Source of the DNA: Paenibacillus sp. 32O-W
GTDB taxonomy: Bacteria; Bacillota; Bacilli; Paenibacillales; NBRC-103111
Direction of reading: 5' to 3'
Length of the DNA stretch: 64,000 nucleotides
Assembly (NCBI RefSeq): GCF_007679495.1
Contig: NZ_VEGP01000003.1
Location: 62,001 to 126,000 of the forward strand
In this document: in pieces, positions 24,880-33,476 of the stretch
How positions within the stretch are numbered: the first letter of the stretch is position 1
Layout: the number at the start of each line of letters is the position of its first letter
The notes under the pieces: model-generated
Seen by the model: the letters and a program-made list of their open reading frames with translations, nothing else
What the model was told of the DNA's origin: nothing
Database searches by the model: none
Translations under genes and position numbers: made by a program

Positions 24880-26187
24880 ATGAAGATGAAAAAAGTATTG
24901 CAGACCATGACGGTAGCAGCACTGGCGGCAACTAGCCTTATCGGTTGTTCTTCCGGGAAGGAGGAGGGTGAAGCGCCGGCCGCTCCTCCGGCCGAGGAGG
25001 ATCGGACACCGGTAACCATCCAATATTGGCATGCCCATGCGGATAATCAGATGGAGGGCCTCAATTTTATGATTAAAGAGTTCCAGGAGAAATATCCATG
25101 GATAACCGTAGAGCCGGTGTATCAAGGTGCTTATGGAGATCTGCACAAGAAGCTTATGGCCGCTGTGGCAGCCAAGGATGTTCCAGCCGTCACTAATGTA
25201 GAGGTCGCTTCCCTGCCGACGTTCGGGGACGGGGGAATCTTCATGGACCTGAACCCGTACATTAAACGGGATAAGCTGGATACGGAAGATTTCGCTCAAG
25301 GGATGTTTAAGGCTTATTCCTATGAAGGTAAGCAGTACGGTTTTCCGCTGATCGTAAGCTCCAATGTTTTTATATACAACAAGACGATGTTTGATCAATT
25401 AGGGGTTACTCCTCCGCAGACCTGGGATGAGATCGAGCCGTTCGCCCAGAAGGTATCGCAGAAGGAAGGCAATAATGTAACGAGATATGCTTTTGCTGTG
25501 CCGGGCTGGGATGTATGGTACTCCGAGACGTGGATGCGCAACGGCGGCGGGACGCCTCTGACCGAAGATCACAAATCCGGTCTGGATCAGGAGAAGAGCT
25601 TGAAGTTCATTAAAAAGTTCAAAGAGTGGATGGATAAAGGGTACATGCAAATGGGCTATGGTAAAGGGGCATCCGCCGATATGAGGCAGATGTTCTTCGA
25701 TGGCAAGATCGGCATGGTTCATCATACGTCGGGACAATTGAAATGGTATATCGAAAATGCCGGCTTCGAAATCGGGGTTTCCTTCCCGCCTGGGGACGAA
25801 AATCACATTTCACAAATTGGCGGCGCCGGGATAGCGATTATGGATATGGCCCCGGACAATCAGAAGGAAGCGGCATGGAAGTTTGTCCAATTCATGACAT
25901 CCTCCGAGTACAATATTCGCTGGGCGGATTATTCCGGATATTTGCCGACACGCAAATCGGCGATCAATTCGCAGGAGGGCAAGGATTATTTCGAGAAGCG
26001 TCCGCAGTACAAAGCTATTCTGGATAATATCGACAATGTAGTGGCACGTCCGCAGTATCCGCCTTATCCCGAAGCGATCACCAATCTAACCGAGGCTCTT
26101 GGGAAGATCATTCTGGAAAATATGGATGTGGAAGCTGCATTTAAAGAGGCCGCCCAGAAGATGAATGAAGTGCTTGATGATTATTAA
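24880..26187 (+). CDS. Sugar/glycerol-phosphate ABC transporter binding lipoprotein (UgpB-like)
   Basis: The 435-residue protein has a lipoprotein signal (ATSLIGCSSG, Cys at residue 23) and the family-1 extracellular solute-binding fold (VTIQYWHAHADNQMEGLNFMIKEF; YGFPLIVSSNVFIYNK). It captures its ligand outside the membrane and delivers it to the two permeases downstream. A UgpB-type role in glycerophosphodiester or glycerol-3-phosphate uptake is inferred because a glycerophosphodiesterase and DeoR repressor lie in the same cluster. A plain sugar is also possible. AGAGAGGGG precedes the ATG. Confidence 0.85.
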   Translation: MKMKKVLQTMTVAALAATSLIGCSSGKEEGEAPAAPPAEEDRTPVTIQYWHAHADNQMEGLNFMIKEFQEKYPWITVEPVYQGAYGDLHKKLMAAVAAKDVPAVTNVEVASLPTFGDGGIFMDLNPYIKRDKLDTEDFAQGMFKAYSYEGKQYGFPLIVSSNVFIYNKTMFDQLGVTPPQTWDEIEPFAQKVSQKEGNNVTRYAFAVPGWDVWYSETWMRNGGGTPLTEDHKSGLDQEKSLKFIKKFKEWMDKGYMQMGYGKGASADMRQMFFDGKIGMVHHTSGQLKWYIENAGFEIGVSFPPGDENHISQIGGAGIAIMDMAPDNQKEAAWKFVQFMTSSEYNIRWADYSGYLPTRKSAINSQEGKDYFEKRPQYKAILDNIDNVVARPQYPPYPEAITNLTEALGKIILENMDVEAAFKEAAQKMNEVLDDY

Positions 26188-26244
26188 TCGTTGCAGGTGC
26201 GGGGGAGCGATCTCCCCCGTGTCTGTTCCAATAGGAAGGACCAC

Positions 26245-27228
26245 ATGGAATACGGAAAAACGGATGCGTGTTCTATAGAAATGAGGGATGATATGGATAC
26301 AGAGAAGACTCTCCGGCAGCGAACTCCGCTTAAAGCCGGGAAGAGGATAAAATTTCAGACCATCCAAAAGCTTAAGGACTTCTCGTTTGCTCTGCCCGCA
26401 CTTGTCTTACTGGCTGCGTTTACCTACTATCCTTTGCTGTTCTCGGTCTATATCAGTTTTACGGATTGGAATTTAGTGAAGCCCGTCAAAAAATTCATCG
26501 GATTTCAAAACTATGAAAAACTGCTGACCGATGAGCGGTTCTATCATGTGCTGAAGATTACGTTCACGTATACGATTCTGGATGTTGTACTTACCCTGGC
26601 TATCGGGCTGCTGCTGGCCATGCTGTTTAATGTCCAGTCCAGATTGTTTGGATTTTTGCGGATGTTTATTTTCATGCCTCATTATATATCCATGGTCATT
26701 GCTTCCATGGTCTTCATATGGATTCTTAACAACCAATATGGAATTATGAACCAGCTTCTGCAAGCCATCGGAATGGAACCGGTTCGCTGGCTGGATAGCA
26801 CAACCAATGCCCTGTGGGCATTAATAATGGTAGCAATATGGAAAAGCGTCGGCTTCACCATGCTGATCTTTATCGCCGGGCTGCGCAGTATTCCGAACGA
26901 ATATTACGAGGCATCCAGTATCGATGGAGCCGGCCGCTGGCAGCAGTTTAAATCGATTACCATTCCATTGCTTTCTCCAACCCTGTTGTTTCTGCTTGTC
27001 ACGCAGTTTATCTCGTCGATGCAGGTATTCCAGTCGGTCGATGTGATGACCGGAGGGGGACCATTGGAGTCAACCAAAGTGATGGTTTATTGGATTTATC
27101 AGATGGCTTTCCATGATTTCAGGGCAGGCAGATCGTCCGCGTTGGTCATTATTTTCTTCCTGATCCTGATTACATTGACGATATTGCAGTTTGTGCTTTC
27201 CAGGAAAAAGGTTCACTACGAAGGTTAG
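26245..27228 (+). CDS. ABC transporter permease (UgpA-like)
   Basis: The 327-residue protein has six membrane segments and the cytoplasmic EAA loop EYYEASSIDGAGRWQQFKSITIPLLSP that contacts the ATPase. ATG 26245 has AGGAAGGA 4 nt upstream; ATG 26293 is a reasonable alternative with GAGGG. It follows the binding-protein gene by 57 nt. Sugar-permease family 1 (MalF/UgpA type). Confidence 0.88.
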   Translation: MEYGKTDACSIEMRDDMDTEKTLRQRTPLKAGKRIKFQTIQKLKDFSFALPALVLLAAFTYYPLLFSVYISFTDWNLVKPVKKFIGFQNYEKLLTDERFYHVLKITFTYTILDVVLTLAIGLLLAMLFNVQSRLFGFLRMFIFMPHYISMVIASMVFIWILNNQYGIMNQLLQAIGMEPVRWLDSTTNALWALIMVAIWKSVGFTMLIFIAGLRSIPNEYYEASSIDGAGRWQQFKSITIPLLSPTLLFLLVTQFISSMQVFQSVDVMTGGGPLESTKVMVYWIYQMAFHDFRAGRSSALVIIFFLILITLTILQFVLSRKKVHYEG

Positions 27229-27238
27229 GTGGGATACG

Positions 27239-28072
27239 ATGACAGCTAGGTTGCTTTGGAGACCGACGAGACTCGTTACGGCTATTCTTGTCACTTTAAT
27301 AATGTTCTTTCCATTATATTGGCTGCTGATCACATCGTTTAAAACTCCGGCCGAGCTGAGCTCGGCGGTGCCGACATTCTGGCCGAAGAAATTTGCCTGG
27401 ACGAATTATCGCGATATTTTCCATGCGGCGCCGTTCACCCGATATGCCCTGAACACGCTGATTCAAACCGTCGGATTGGTGGTTTTGCAGCTGAATCTGG
27501 GGCTGCTGGCGGCATATGCTTTCTCCAAGGGGCAGTTCTGGGGAAGGGACAAATGGTTTATTCTCGTTCTGGCCGCGTTAATGGTCCCTGAACAAGTTAC
27601 CTTTGTTCCCGTCTATGTTATGATGTCTCAACTTGGATGGCTGAACACCTTCCTGGCACTAATCATCCCTCATGGGGTATCGGCGTACAGCATCTTTCTG
27701 ATGCGTCAGGCGTTCAAATCGATCAATAATGATGTGATAGAAGCGGCGAAGGTGGATGGGGCGGGGCGGTTCCGGATCATCTATCTGATTCTGGTCCCGA
27801 TGGCTCTGCCGACAGTGATCACGATTATTATTTTGAAGGTTATCGGGAGCTGGAATTCCTACTTCTGGCCGCTCATCATGACCAATTCCGATAACATGCG
27901 CGTACTGACGGTAGGCATTGCAATGCTTAAGGATTCTTTCCCCGGGCAGGAAATGATGAGCTTTCACCTGGTGATGGCGGCAAGTGTAGTTGCCATTGCT
28001 CCTATCGTTATGCTGTTTGTATTCGCTCAGAAACATATCGTTAGCGCCATGGCTAATTCTACGTTCAAGTAG
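27239..28072 (+). CDS. ABC transporter permease (UgpE-like)
   Basis: The 277-residue protein is of the MalG/UgpE type: PLYWLLITSFKTPAEL near the N-terminus, six membrane helices and the EAA loop VIEAAKVDGAGRFRIIYLILVPMALP. The ATG at 27239 follows AGGTGGGA and sits 10 nt after the first permease. A longer overlapping frame has no ribosome site. No ATPase gene follows, so a shared MsmX-type ATPase from elsewhere is expected. Confidence 0.9.
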   Translation: MTARLLWRPTRLVTAILVTLIMFFPLYWLLITSFKTPAELSSAVPTFWPKKFAWTNYRDIFHAAPFTRYALNTLIQTVGLVVLQLNLGLLAAYAFSKGQFWGRDKWFILVLAALMVPEQVTFVPVYVMMSQLGWLNTFLALIIPHGVSAYSIFLMRQAFKSINNDVIEAAKVDGAGRFRIIYLILVPMALPTVITIIILKVIGSWNSYFWPLIMTNSDNMRVLTVGIAMLKDSFPGQEMMSFHLVMAASVVAIAPIVMLFVFAQKHIVSAMANSTFK

Positions 28073-28114
28073 TTTATCGGTGTCGGAAGATCATCCCAAA
28101 GCTGGAGGTAAGGA

Positions 28115-28258
28115 ATGAAAGCAGTTAATAAATTCAGTGCCGTCGTGCTCGGGGTTTCGCTGTTGGCATTGTCCGGATGCGGATCCCCGGGACCAACTTT
28201 TAGACGGAATAAACGCCCGAGGGCTATCCCGAACCAGGCGGGATATCTTCGGGCGTAA
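28115..28258 (+). pseudogene. Truncated lipoprotein gene (signal peptide only)
   Basis: GGAGGTAAGGA is followed by an ATG and 25 codons forming a textbook lipoprotein signal: basic start, a hydrophobic core, and lipobox ALSGC with Cys near residue 22. The frame then degenerates into about 20 Arg- and Pro-rich residues overlapping the terminator hairpin and stops. It sits 42 nt after the permease, like the next gene of the operon. A deletion probably removed the mature part and joined the signal sequence to the terminator. Its original function cannot be told. Confidence 0.65.
28214..28255. terminator. Two-tier hairpin between convergent genes
   Basis: Outer arms CGCCCGA/TCGGGCG (28214-28220, 28249-28255) and inner arms ATCCCG/CGGGAT form a bipartite stem. 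On the minus strand it is followed by TTTATT, so it may terminate the deoR-like gene and probably the transporter operon too. Confidence 0.55.
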
Positions 28259-28275
28259 AGCATACAAGGGCGGTA

Positions 28276-29037
28276 TTAAGGACCTGCAACCACTACGCGG
28301 ACTCCATCCAGTGAACGCAAGAATTCAGGGTCAGCCTGATCATCCGTCACCAATGTATCGATTTGCCGCAGCTCTGCGAAGGTAGCGATCGATCGGCGAT
28401 TCAGCTTGGTATGATCAAGCAGTGCAACGACCTGGCCAACGTTGGCAACAATATGTCTCTTCAAATCCGCTTCGTAGACGCTGAAATCGGTCAGTCCTTC
28501 ATTCAAGGTGAACCCTTGGGCGGAAGTGAAGAAAACATCCGCATGAATTTGCCCGAGAAGCCCTTTGCCAAGCAATCCTTCCAATGAGCTGGAGCCGGGA
28601 CGGAGTACACCGCCAACGACGATAACATTGATTCGCGGATTTTTGGTTAATTCCTGGGCAGTTGCCAAGCCGTTAGTGACAACGGTTAAATATTCGTGAT
28701 TAAACAAATGCTTGGCCAGCTCCAGAGAGGTAGAGCTGGCATCCAGAATAATACACTGCCCATTCTGTACCAGCTCGGCTGCCGCCCGGCCGATCTTCAT
28801 CTTCTCCGGCTGATTGATTTGGCTGCGCGAATGAAATGTATTTTCATACGTTGGCGGCTGGGGAAGCACAGCCCCTCCGTGGGTCCGTTCAAGCAGGCCG
28901 TCTTCCTCCAATATTTTCAAGTCATTGCGCAGCGTACCTTCCGATACATTGAGGATTTGTGATATTTCCTTAACCAAAATCTGTTTGTTCTCGTTCAATA
29001 TTTGCATGATTTGATTTCTTCTTTGGGGTGCCAGCAT
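28276..29037 (-). CDS. DeoR/GlpR family transcriptional repressor
   Basis: The 253-residue protein has the DeoR winged helix (RRNQIMQILNENKQILVKEISQ, then SEGTLRNDLKILEEDGLLERTHGGA at residues 33-58). The phosphosugar-sensing C-terminal domain follows (IGRAAAELVQNGQCIILDASSTS, VVTNGLATA, VGGVLRPGSSSLEG, and a late VTDDQAD). Members sense phosphorylated sugars or glycerol-3-phosphate. The start at 29037 follows AGGAG at 10 nt and avoids an unlikely N-terminal extension. It is divergent from the HAD-GDPD genes and convergent with the transporter operon, and AAAACG repeats near both promoters are its likely sites. Confidence 0.92.
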   Translation of the reverse strand: MLAPQRRNQIMQILNENKQILVKEISQILNVSEGTLRNDLKILEEDGLLERTHGGAVLPQPPTYENTFHSRSQINQPEKMKIGRAAAELVQNGQCIILDASSTSLELAKHLFNHEYLTVVTNGLATAQELTKNPRINVIVVGGVLRPGSSSLEGLLGKGLLGQIHADVFFTSAQGFTLNEGLTDFSVYEADLKRHIVANVGQVVALLDHTKLNRRSIATFAELRQIDTLVTDDQADPEFLRSLDGVRVVVAGP

Positions 29038-29187
29038 CTTAGCACAGCTCCTAGGTTTCATTTTAAATAAATTATAGCAAAGCCATTTTCTCCATACAAT
29101 AAAAAGTTTGTTGAAACAACAATAAAGAACAATGAACGGAATACAGATTGCCAATATATATGTAAATTATCAAATGAATATAACGGT

Positions 29188-29263
29188 AAAACGTTGATAT
29201 ACAAAATAAAACGAAAGCAAAAGACAAGAAAACGTTGACAAAAACTGAAAGTGGTGTGAGAAT
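29188..29263 (+). promoter_or_regulatory. Promoter with phased AAAACG repeats before the HAD-GDPD genes
   Basis: AAAACG occurs at 29188, 29208 and 29229 (20 and 21 bp apart). The last copy runs into TTGACA (29235-29240), which with GAGAAT at 29258 forms a 17-nt-spaced promoter. The spacing of about two helical turns suggests cooperative binding by the divergent DeoR repressor. Confidence 0.55.
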
Positions 29264-29389
29264 GAAGTTACCCCCGATTGAAACAGCTTGAGGGGATTGA
29301 ATTCATCATTTCATAATTATCTTTTCAGCAGGAGGCCGCCGGAAAGCGGTGTTGAATATCTGGCTGAAGTTTGGAAGGAAGGGCATTGG

Positions 29390-30211
29390 ATGGACAAGAC
29401 AATCAAATTGATAGTCAGCGATTTGGATGGAACACTGCTGTCGGAGGAACATCGCGTGACCGAATCGGTATTGCGTGCAGTGAATTCGTTTACGGCAGCC
29501 GGCGGCTTGTTTACGATAGCAACGGGAAGGACCGCTATATCTGCGCGTCAGACGATCGAGCAGTTGAATCTCACTCTCCCCATGATTTTATGCAACGGCT
29601 CCGTGATTGCCGACCGGCATAAGGTGTGGCAGCAAGCGACCTTGGCGGTCAAGGAACTGATTCCTTTTCTGCTGGAAGCCGATCGTCAAGGTCTGTCTGT
29701 CATTTTATTTCAGGAGACGGGCATGGGCACCGTTCGCAGGACGGAGGACGTAGCCCGTTTCGAAGAGAGAGAGAATGTCCATTGCCGGCAAGCGGATCTG
29801 GAGTCCTCTGCATGGGTAGAAAGCATGGTGCAGAAGATATTGGTCATTGGCAGCATGGGGAAAATAAGAAGCTTGTGGGAGAATCAGCCGTCCGAATTAC
29901 AGGAAGCTTATTCTACGGTTCAATCGGAGGATGATTTTTTTGAAGTGCTTCCGGCCAATCAGAGTAAAGGAAGAGCCTTGCAGACGTTGTTGGGCCTTCT
30001 CGGCATTGATCGCTCCGAAGTGATGGCGATCGGCAATCAGATGAACGATCTGGACATGCTGGAGTATGCCGGGATCGGAGTGGCAGTGGCGAACAGCCAT
30101 CCGGAGCTGAAGTCGAGAGCGGACTATGTGTGCTCCGGCAGCTGCGGCGATGGGGTCGTGGAAGCTATCGAAACCTTCTGTACTAAAAGAATGAGAAGCG
30201 GCAAGGAGTGA
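29390..30211 (+). CDS. Cof-type HAD-IIB family phosphatase
   Basis: The 273-residue enzyme has motif I DLDGT at residues 11-15, motif II in FTIATGRTA, a cap domain, the conserved Lys (NQSKGRALQTLL) and motif IV (AIGNQMNDLDMLEYAG). In this cluster it may dephosphorylate glycerol-3-phosphate or another sugar phosphate; that is inference from neighbours. The ATG at 29390 begins at the domain start, with GGAAGG upstream. It runs into the GDPD gene with 5 nt between. Confidence 0.88.
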   Translation: MDKTIKLIVSDLDGTLLSEEHRVTESVLRAVNSFTAAGGLFTIATGRTAISARQTIEQLNLTLPMILCNGSVIADRHKVWQQATLAVKELIPFLLEADRQGLSVILFQETGMGTVRRTEDVARFEERENVHCRQADLESSAWVESMVQKILVIGSMGKIRSLWENQPSELQEAYSTVQSEDDFFEVLPANQSKGRALQTLLGLLGIDRSEVMAIGNQMNDLDMLEYAGIGVAVANSHPELKSRADYVCSGSCGDGVVEAIETFCTKRMRSGKE

Positions 30212-30216
30212 AGAGA

Positions 30217-30924
30217 ATGACAATACGCGGAGTGGCCCATAGGGGAGATCCGGTGCGCTTTCCCGAAAATACTTTGTCCGCCTTCGAAGCGGCGGTGAAC
30301 CATTCTTATTCTCATCTGGAGCTTGATGTGCAGCTGAGCAGGGACGGAGTTCCGGTCATCTGTCACGATCTGTCTGTCGACCGCACAACGGACGGCTCGG
30401 GCCGAATCAAGGATTTAACCTTGGCAGAGCTGAAGAAGCTGCGAATCGGCCAGGAGGAGCTTCCAACGCTGGAAGAAGCGCTAACCCTGTTGAAAGACCG
30501 GATTATCGTCAATATCGAGTTGAAGCAGCTAGGCCGATATTATCCCGGTTTGGAGGAGGCTTCGCTTGAAGTGGTTCGGAAGCTGGGAATGGAGGAGCAG
30601 GTTTTCTTCACATCCTTCGATCATTACTCTGTCCTAAGAATGCGGGAGCTGCATTCCGAAGTGGGGCTAGGCTGGATTAACCACGGGGCTTCACCGGCTT
30701 TCTTCCCTCTGATGAAGGAACGGAATCTTCGTTATTTGGCTGTAGGCTACCGCTATCTAACACCGGAATTTATCCGGGAGTGTGAACAGAACGAGATTCA
30801 ATTGATCGCCTGGACAGTAGATGACGAGGAGCACATGCGGATGATCAGCCGTTATCCGTCTCTGCTCGTATGTACCAATGAATTGAGCAGGTGGGCGGAG
30901 GTCAGCGGCCATCCCGTTCCATAA
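30217..30924 (+). CDS. Glycerophosphodiester phosphodiesterase
   Basis: The 235-residue protein has the GDPD pattern AHRGDPVRFPENTLSAFEAA (residues 7-26, with the first catalytic His), LELDVQLSRDGVPVICHD with the metal-binding Glu/Asp and second His, and a late LIAWTVDDEEHM block. No signal peptide is present, so it acts in the cytoplasm, hydrolysing glycerophosphodiesters to glycerol-3-phosphate and an alcohol, like UgpQ. AAGGAG is 10 nt before the ATG at 30217, which is preferred over GTG 30208. Confidence 0.93.
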   Translation: MTIRGVAHRGDPVRFPENTLSAFEAAVNHSYSHLELDVQLSRDGVPVICHDLSVDRTTDGSGRIKDLTLAELKKLRIGQEELPTLEEALTLLKDRIIVNIELKQLGRYYPGLEEASLEVVRKLGMEEQVFFTSFDHYSVLRMRELHSEVGLGWINHGASPAFFPLMKERNLRYLAVGYRYLTPEFIRECEQNEIQLIAWTVDDEEHMRMISRYPSLLVCTNELSRWAEVSGHPVP

Positions 30925-31062
30925 GCTTACCGGTTCCTTCAAATCGATAGACTCGTCCATCGGTTCCAGCATGCCGGCGGTTAAAAATATAGCTGTGTTC
31001 CTGCCATAGAGTCAGGAGACGGCTTTATTGTCGTACACCTCCTAACTGGAGATTAAGGGCCG

Positions 31063-31509
31063 TCAACCGGACGGAGAATTTCCCGAGGCATTGCTTTGAC
31101 TGTTATTTTGTACGAAATCTGCGGTCCAATCGATCATCCCATCCATCAAGGTCAGCACAAGATTAACGACATCCTGCTCCTTCAGACTTCCTCCGCTTTG
31201 ATTGGATACATATTGGCTTGTTTTCGTCTCCAGATGGGTTATCATATCTTTGATTTGCATTAGCTCGTTGGCCAAATTGGATACCTGTCCGGAGCCGGAG
31301 GAGCTTCCCTTGGGAGCGGCTGATTGTTGTTGTCCACCGGAAGCCCCGCCGCCCCGTTGACTGCTTGATTGGGGATTGGATTGGCCTTTATCGCCTTGCT
31401 GGGAAAGGCCTTCACGGATCAGCTTCTTGAGTTGATCAATTTCATTAAGAACTGTTTGATTTTGCTCGGATAGCTCTTCCACCCGATCCCTGAGTTCTTG
31501 TACTTTCAT
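31063..31509 (-). CDS. Unidentified coiled-coil protein with Ser/Gln/Gly-rich linker
   Basis: The 148-residue protein has a heptad-patterned N-terminus (residues 1-40, VQELRDRVEELSEQNQTVL), a low-complexity linker rich in Gln, Ser and Gly (about 45-85), and a C-terminal helical part ending in LVLTLMDGMIDWTADFVQ. No signal peptide is visible. I do not recognise the family. GGAGG lies 11 nt before the ATG at 31509; ATG 31527 is an alternative. It is divergent from the yjcZ-like sporulation gene, so a spore role is possible but unproven. Confidence 0.7.
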   Translation of the reverse strand: MKVQELRDRVEELSEQNQTVLNEIDQLKKLIREGLSQQGDKGQSNPQSSSQRGGGASGGQQQSAAPKGSSSGSGQVSNLANELMQIKDMITHLETKTSQYVSNQSGGSLKEQDVVNLVLTLMDGMIDWTADFVQNNSQSNASGNSPSG

Positions 31510-31726
31510 GGCTAAAATAACCTCCATGTGTAATTTCCAGCTTCTTTCATTATTCCCGCAGAATAGAAAAACATGCTTGCCGGGGATAAAGCCGTCGGTC
31601 TGGAAGACTGCCGTATATAACGAACTGAAAATGCCGACATGGAGGTATAGATCCGAATTCCATGGCAAGGGGGTAATCGCCGCAAAAACGGGCGGATGAC
31701 TATTTGTCATTTGCCGATTAGTCCAG

Positions 31727-31754
31727 ACCACGGCTGGGGGAGGGTCATATAATG
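31727..31754 (+). promoter_or_regulatory. Possible sigma-K-type promoter of the YjcZ gene
   Basis: AC (31727-31728), 17 nt, then CATATAATG (31746-31754) resembles the mother-cell consensus AC-N17-CATANNNTA. It lies about 33 nt before the start codon. Confidence 0.4.
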
Positions 31755-31786
31755 TCATTAGTTGGCGAAGAAAGGAGGACTCAACT

Positions 31787-31906
31787 ATGGGTGGATTTGT
31801 TGGAGGAGCAGGTTTTAGCTGTGGAGTCGGAGGATTGTTTACCAGCACAGGAGTCATCTTAGTTCTTTTCATCCTTTTGGTTATTGTCAGCCGCGCTTGG
31901 ATCTAA
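31787..31906 (+). CDS. YjcZ family small sporulation protein
   Basis: This 39-residue ORF has a perfect AAAGGAGG at 31771-31778. Its Gly-rich start (GGFVGGAGFSCGVGG) is followed by a single hydrophobic helix (GVILVLFILLVIVSRAWI), the exact layout of YjcZ/YtxC-like small spore membrane proteins. Function in sporulation is unknown. A strong terminator follows 36 nt downstream. Confidence 0.85.
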   Translation: MGGFVGGAGFSCGVGGLFTSTGVILVLFILLVIVSRAWI

Positions 31907-31942
31907 GTCTTCTGACTTCGACAATGGTACGCTTACGTAACA

Positions 31943-31972
31943 GGCAGGCGCTTATTAGGCGCCTGCCCTTTT
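31943..31972 (+). terminator. Intrinsic terminator of the YjcZ gene
   Basis: GGCAGGCGC (31943-31951) pairs with GCGCCTGCC (31959-31967), then CTTTT. A second small hairpin, GCCTGTC/GACAGGC with an AACG loop, lies at 31977-31994. Confidence 0.8.
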
Positions 31973-32084
31973 ACATGCCTGTCAACGGACAGGCTGGATA
32001 TGGGCGTCCTCCAGCGGAAGGAACTTAGAGGACGGCTAATAACTGCGAAGGAGTAAGTCCGGACGGGATCTTCCATCCAGTTGT

Positions 32085-33236
32085 TTACGGCTGGGCTACT
32101 GCTGCTCTGACAGGTATCCAGTCGATCGCTTGGAAGGTTCCCGTTTCAGCGGATTGCTTGGCTTTCAAGCACATTAGGGCGCTCAGCAGTCCGTCATCCA
32201 GGGTGCTGACCGATTCTGCCTGCCCGCGCATCACATCGATAAAGTTGCGGGCGAGCACCGTGTCACCGCCAAAATGACCTTCGGCCGGGTTAATCTCATA
32301 AGTTTTAACCGTATCTTCATGATGCATCATCACTTTTACTTGTTTGGTATAGAAATCAAATTCTACGGTTCCCTTGAAGCCCATAAAGCGTGCCCCGCGC
32401 GCCCCCGCCTCATTACGCACGAAGAAATTCTGGGAGTAGGAGAGATGCATGCCGGATTTGAAGCGAATGAGTGCGCTTCCGGAATCCTCATTTCCGGTAT
32501 CCTCGGCGAAACAGCAATACTTCCAGGTATCCGGCAGATCGGAGCGGAATGCGGTGCTTTCCGGACAGGTGCGGTTTTCTTCGCAATCGGCACACTGCAG
32601 CCCGGCCGGCTTCGAGCCCTTAAAGATTTGTTTCGAGGTCATGGCAGCAATGCTTTCCGGCTGGTTTTGCAGCAGATAGGTGATATAGTCGAAATCATGC
32701 GTTGCTTTCTGCAGAAATAATCCGCCTGTCTCCGCCTCATCCCGGTACCAGTTATGATAATAGACACCGCCGTAAGGCACATTGTTGATCGCCTGAGCAT
32801 GTTCGATCGTGCCTAATTGGCCGGAATCGATGATTTCCTTCACTTTCTGTACAATCGTCGTTACTCTCAACGGGAAGGAGACGACGACTTGCGAACGGGA
32901 GGCGCGATAGCCTTCCTGCAGCCTGTGCAAATCCTCGAGGGTTGTGGCAACCGGCTTCTCGAGAAACAGAGGGAGCCCCGTTGGCAGCACCTTCAAGGCT
33001 AATTCCGTATGCAGGGAACAGCGGGTTCCGATCAGGACGCCGTCCAGCTTCTCGCTATCCAGCATCTGTTCCGCAGAATCATAGAAGGTTACATCCTGTA
33101 ACTTCTGATGCTCCTGTCTGACCTTATCCTTGCGAATGTCCGTAATGGCAGCTATTCGGCAGGAAGGGTCCTGCCGGATGATTTCATCAATCACATGCGA
33201 GATTCTTGCTCCGTAACCAATGACGCCAAGCTTCAT
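32085..33236 (-). CDS. Gfo/Idh/MocA family NAD(P)-dependent oxidoreductase
   Basis: The 383-residue protein starts with a Rossmann fold (KLGVIGYGARISHVIDEI), has the family EKP motif (PLFLEKPVATT at about residue 93) and a C-terminal beta-sheet domain with DFDYITYL. Such enzymes oxidise or reduce sugars, inositols or their glycosides. Unusually, a Cys-rich insertion (CADCEENRTC, later YCCF, about residues 210-240) lies in the C-terminal domain. It is monocistronic, divergent from an AraC regulator. Confidence 0.88.
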   Translation of the reverse strand: MKLGVIGYGARISHVIDEIIRQDPSCRIAAITDIRKDKVRQEHQKLQDVTFYDSAEQMLDSEKLDGVLIGTRCSLHTELALKVLPTGLPLFLEKPVATTLEDLHRLQEGYRASRSQVVVSFPLRVTTIVQKVKEIIDSGQLGTIEHAQAINNVPYGGVYYHNWYRDEAETGGLFLQKATHDFDYITYLLQNQPESIAAMTSKQIFKGSKPAGLQCADCEENRTCPESTAFRSDLPDTWKYCCFAEDTGNEDSGSALIRFKSGMHLSYSQNFFVRNEAGARGARFMGFKGTVEFDFYTKQVKVMMHHEDTVKTYEINPAEGHFGGDTVLARNFIDVMRGQAESVSTLDDGLLSALMCLKAKQSAETGTFQAIDWIPVRAAVAQP

Positions 33237-33476
33237 ACTTATGTCCCTCCGATAATTAATGCGATATAAGATAATGGCTTCATTATAAGACGAACCTTCC
33301 GAGTTTTCTTTGTTCTGAAAGCCCGTTTATTTGTACTTTTGCGCCATGTCGGACATTTCTTCCCGATGACCCTGCCGTCGTCGTATAATTCGTATGGGCG
33401 GTTTCCTTAAATCTCCAGTTCATGTATGATGGAAAGGTACAGTAATACTAAACAGCTATGTGGAGCGTGCATCACC

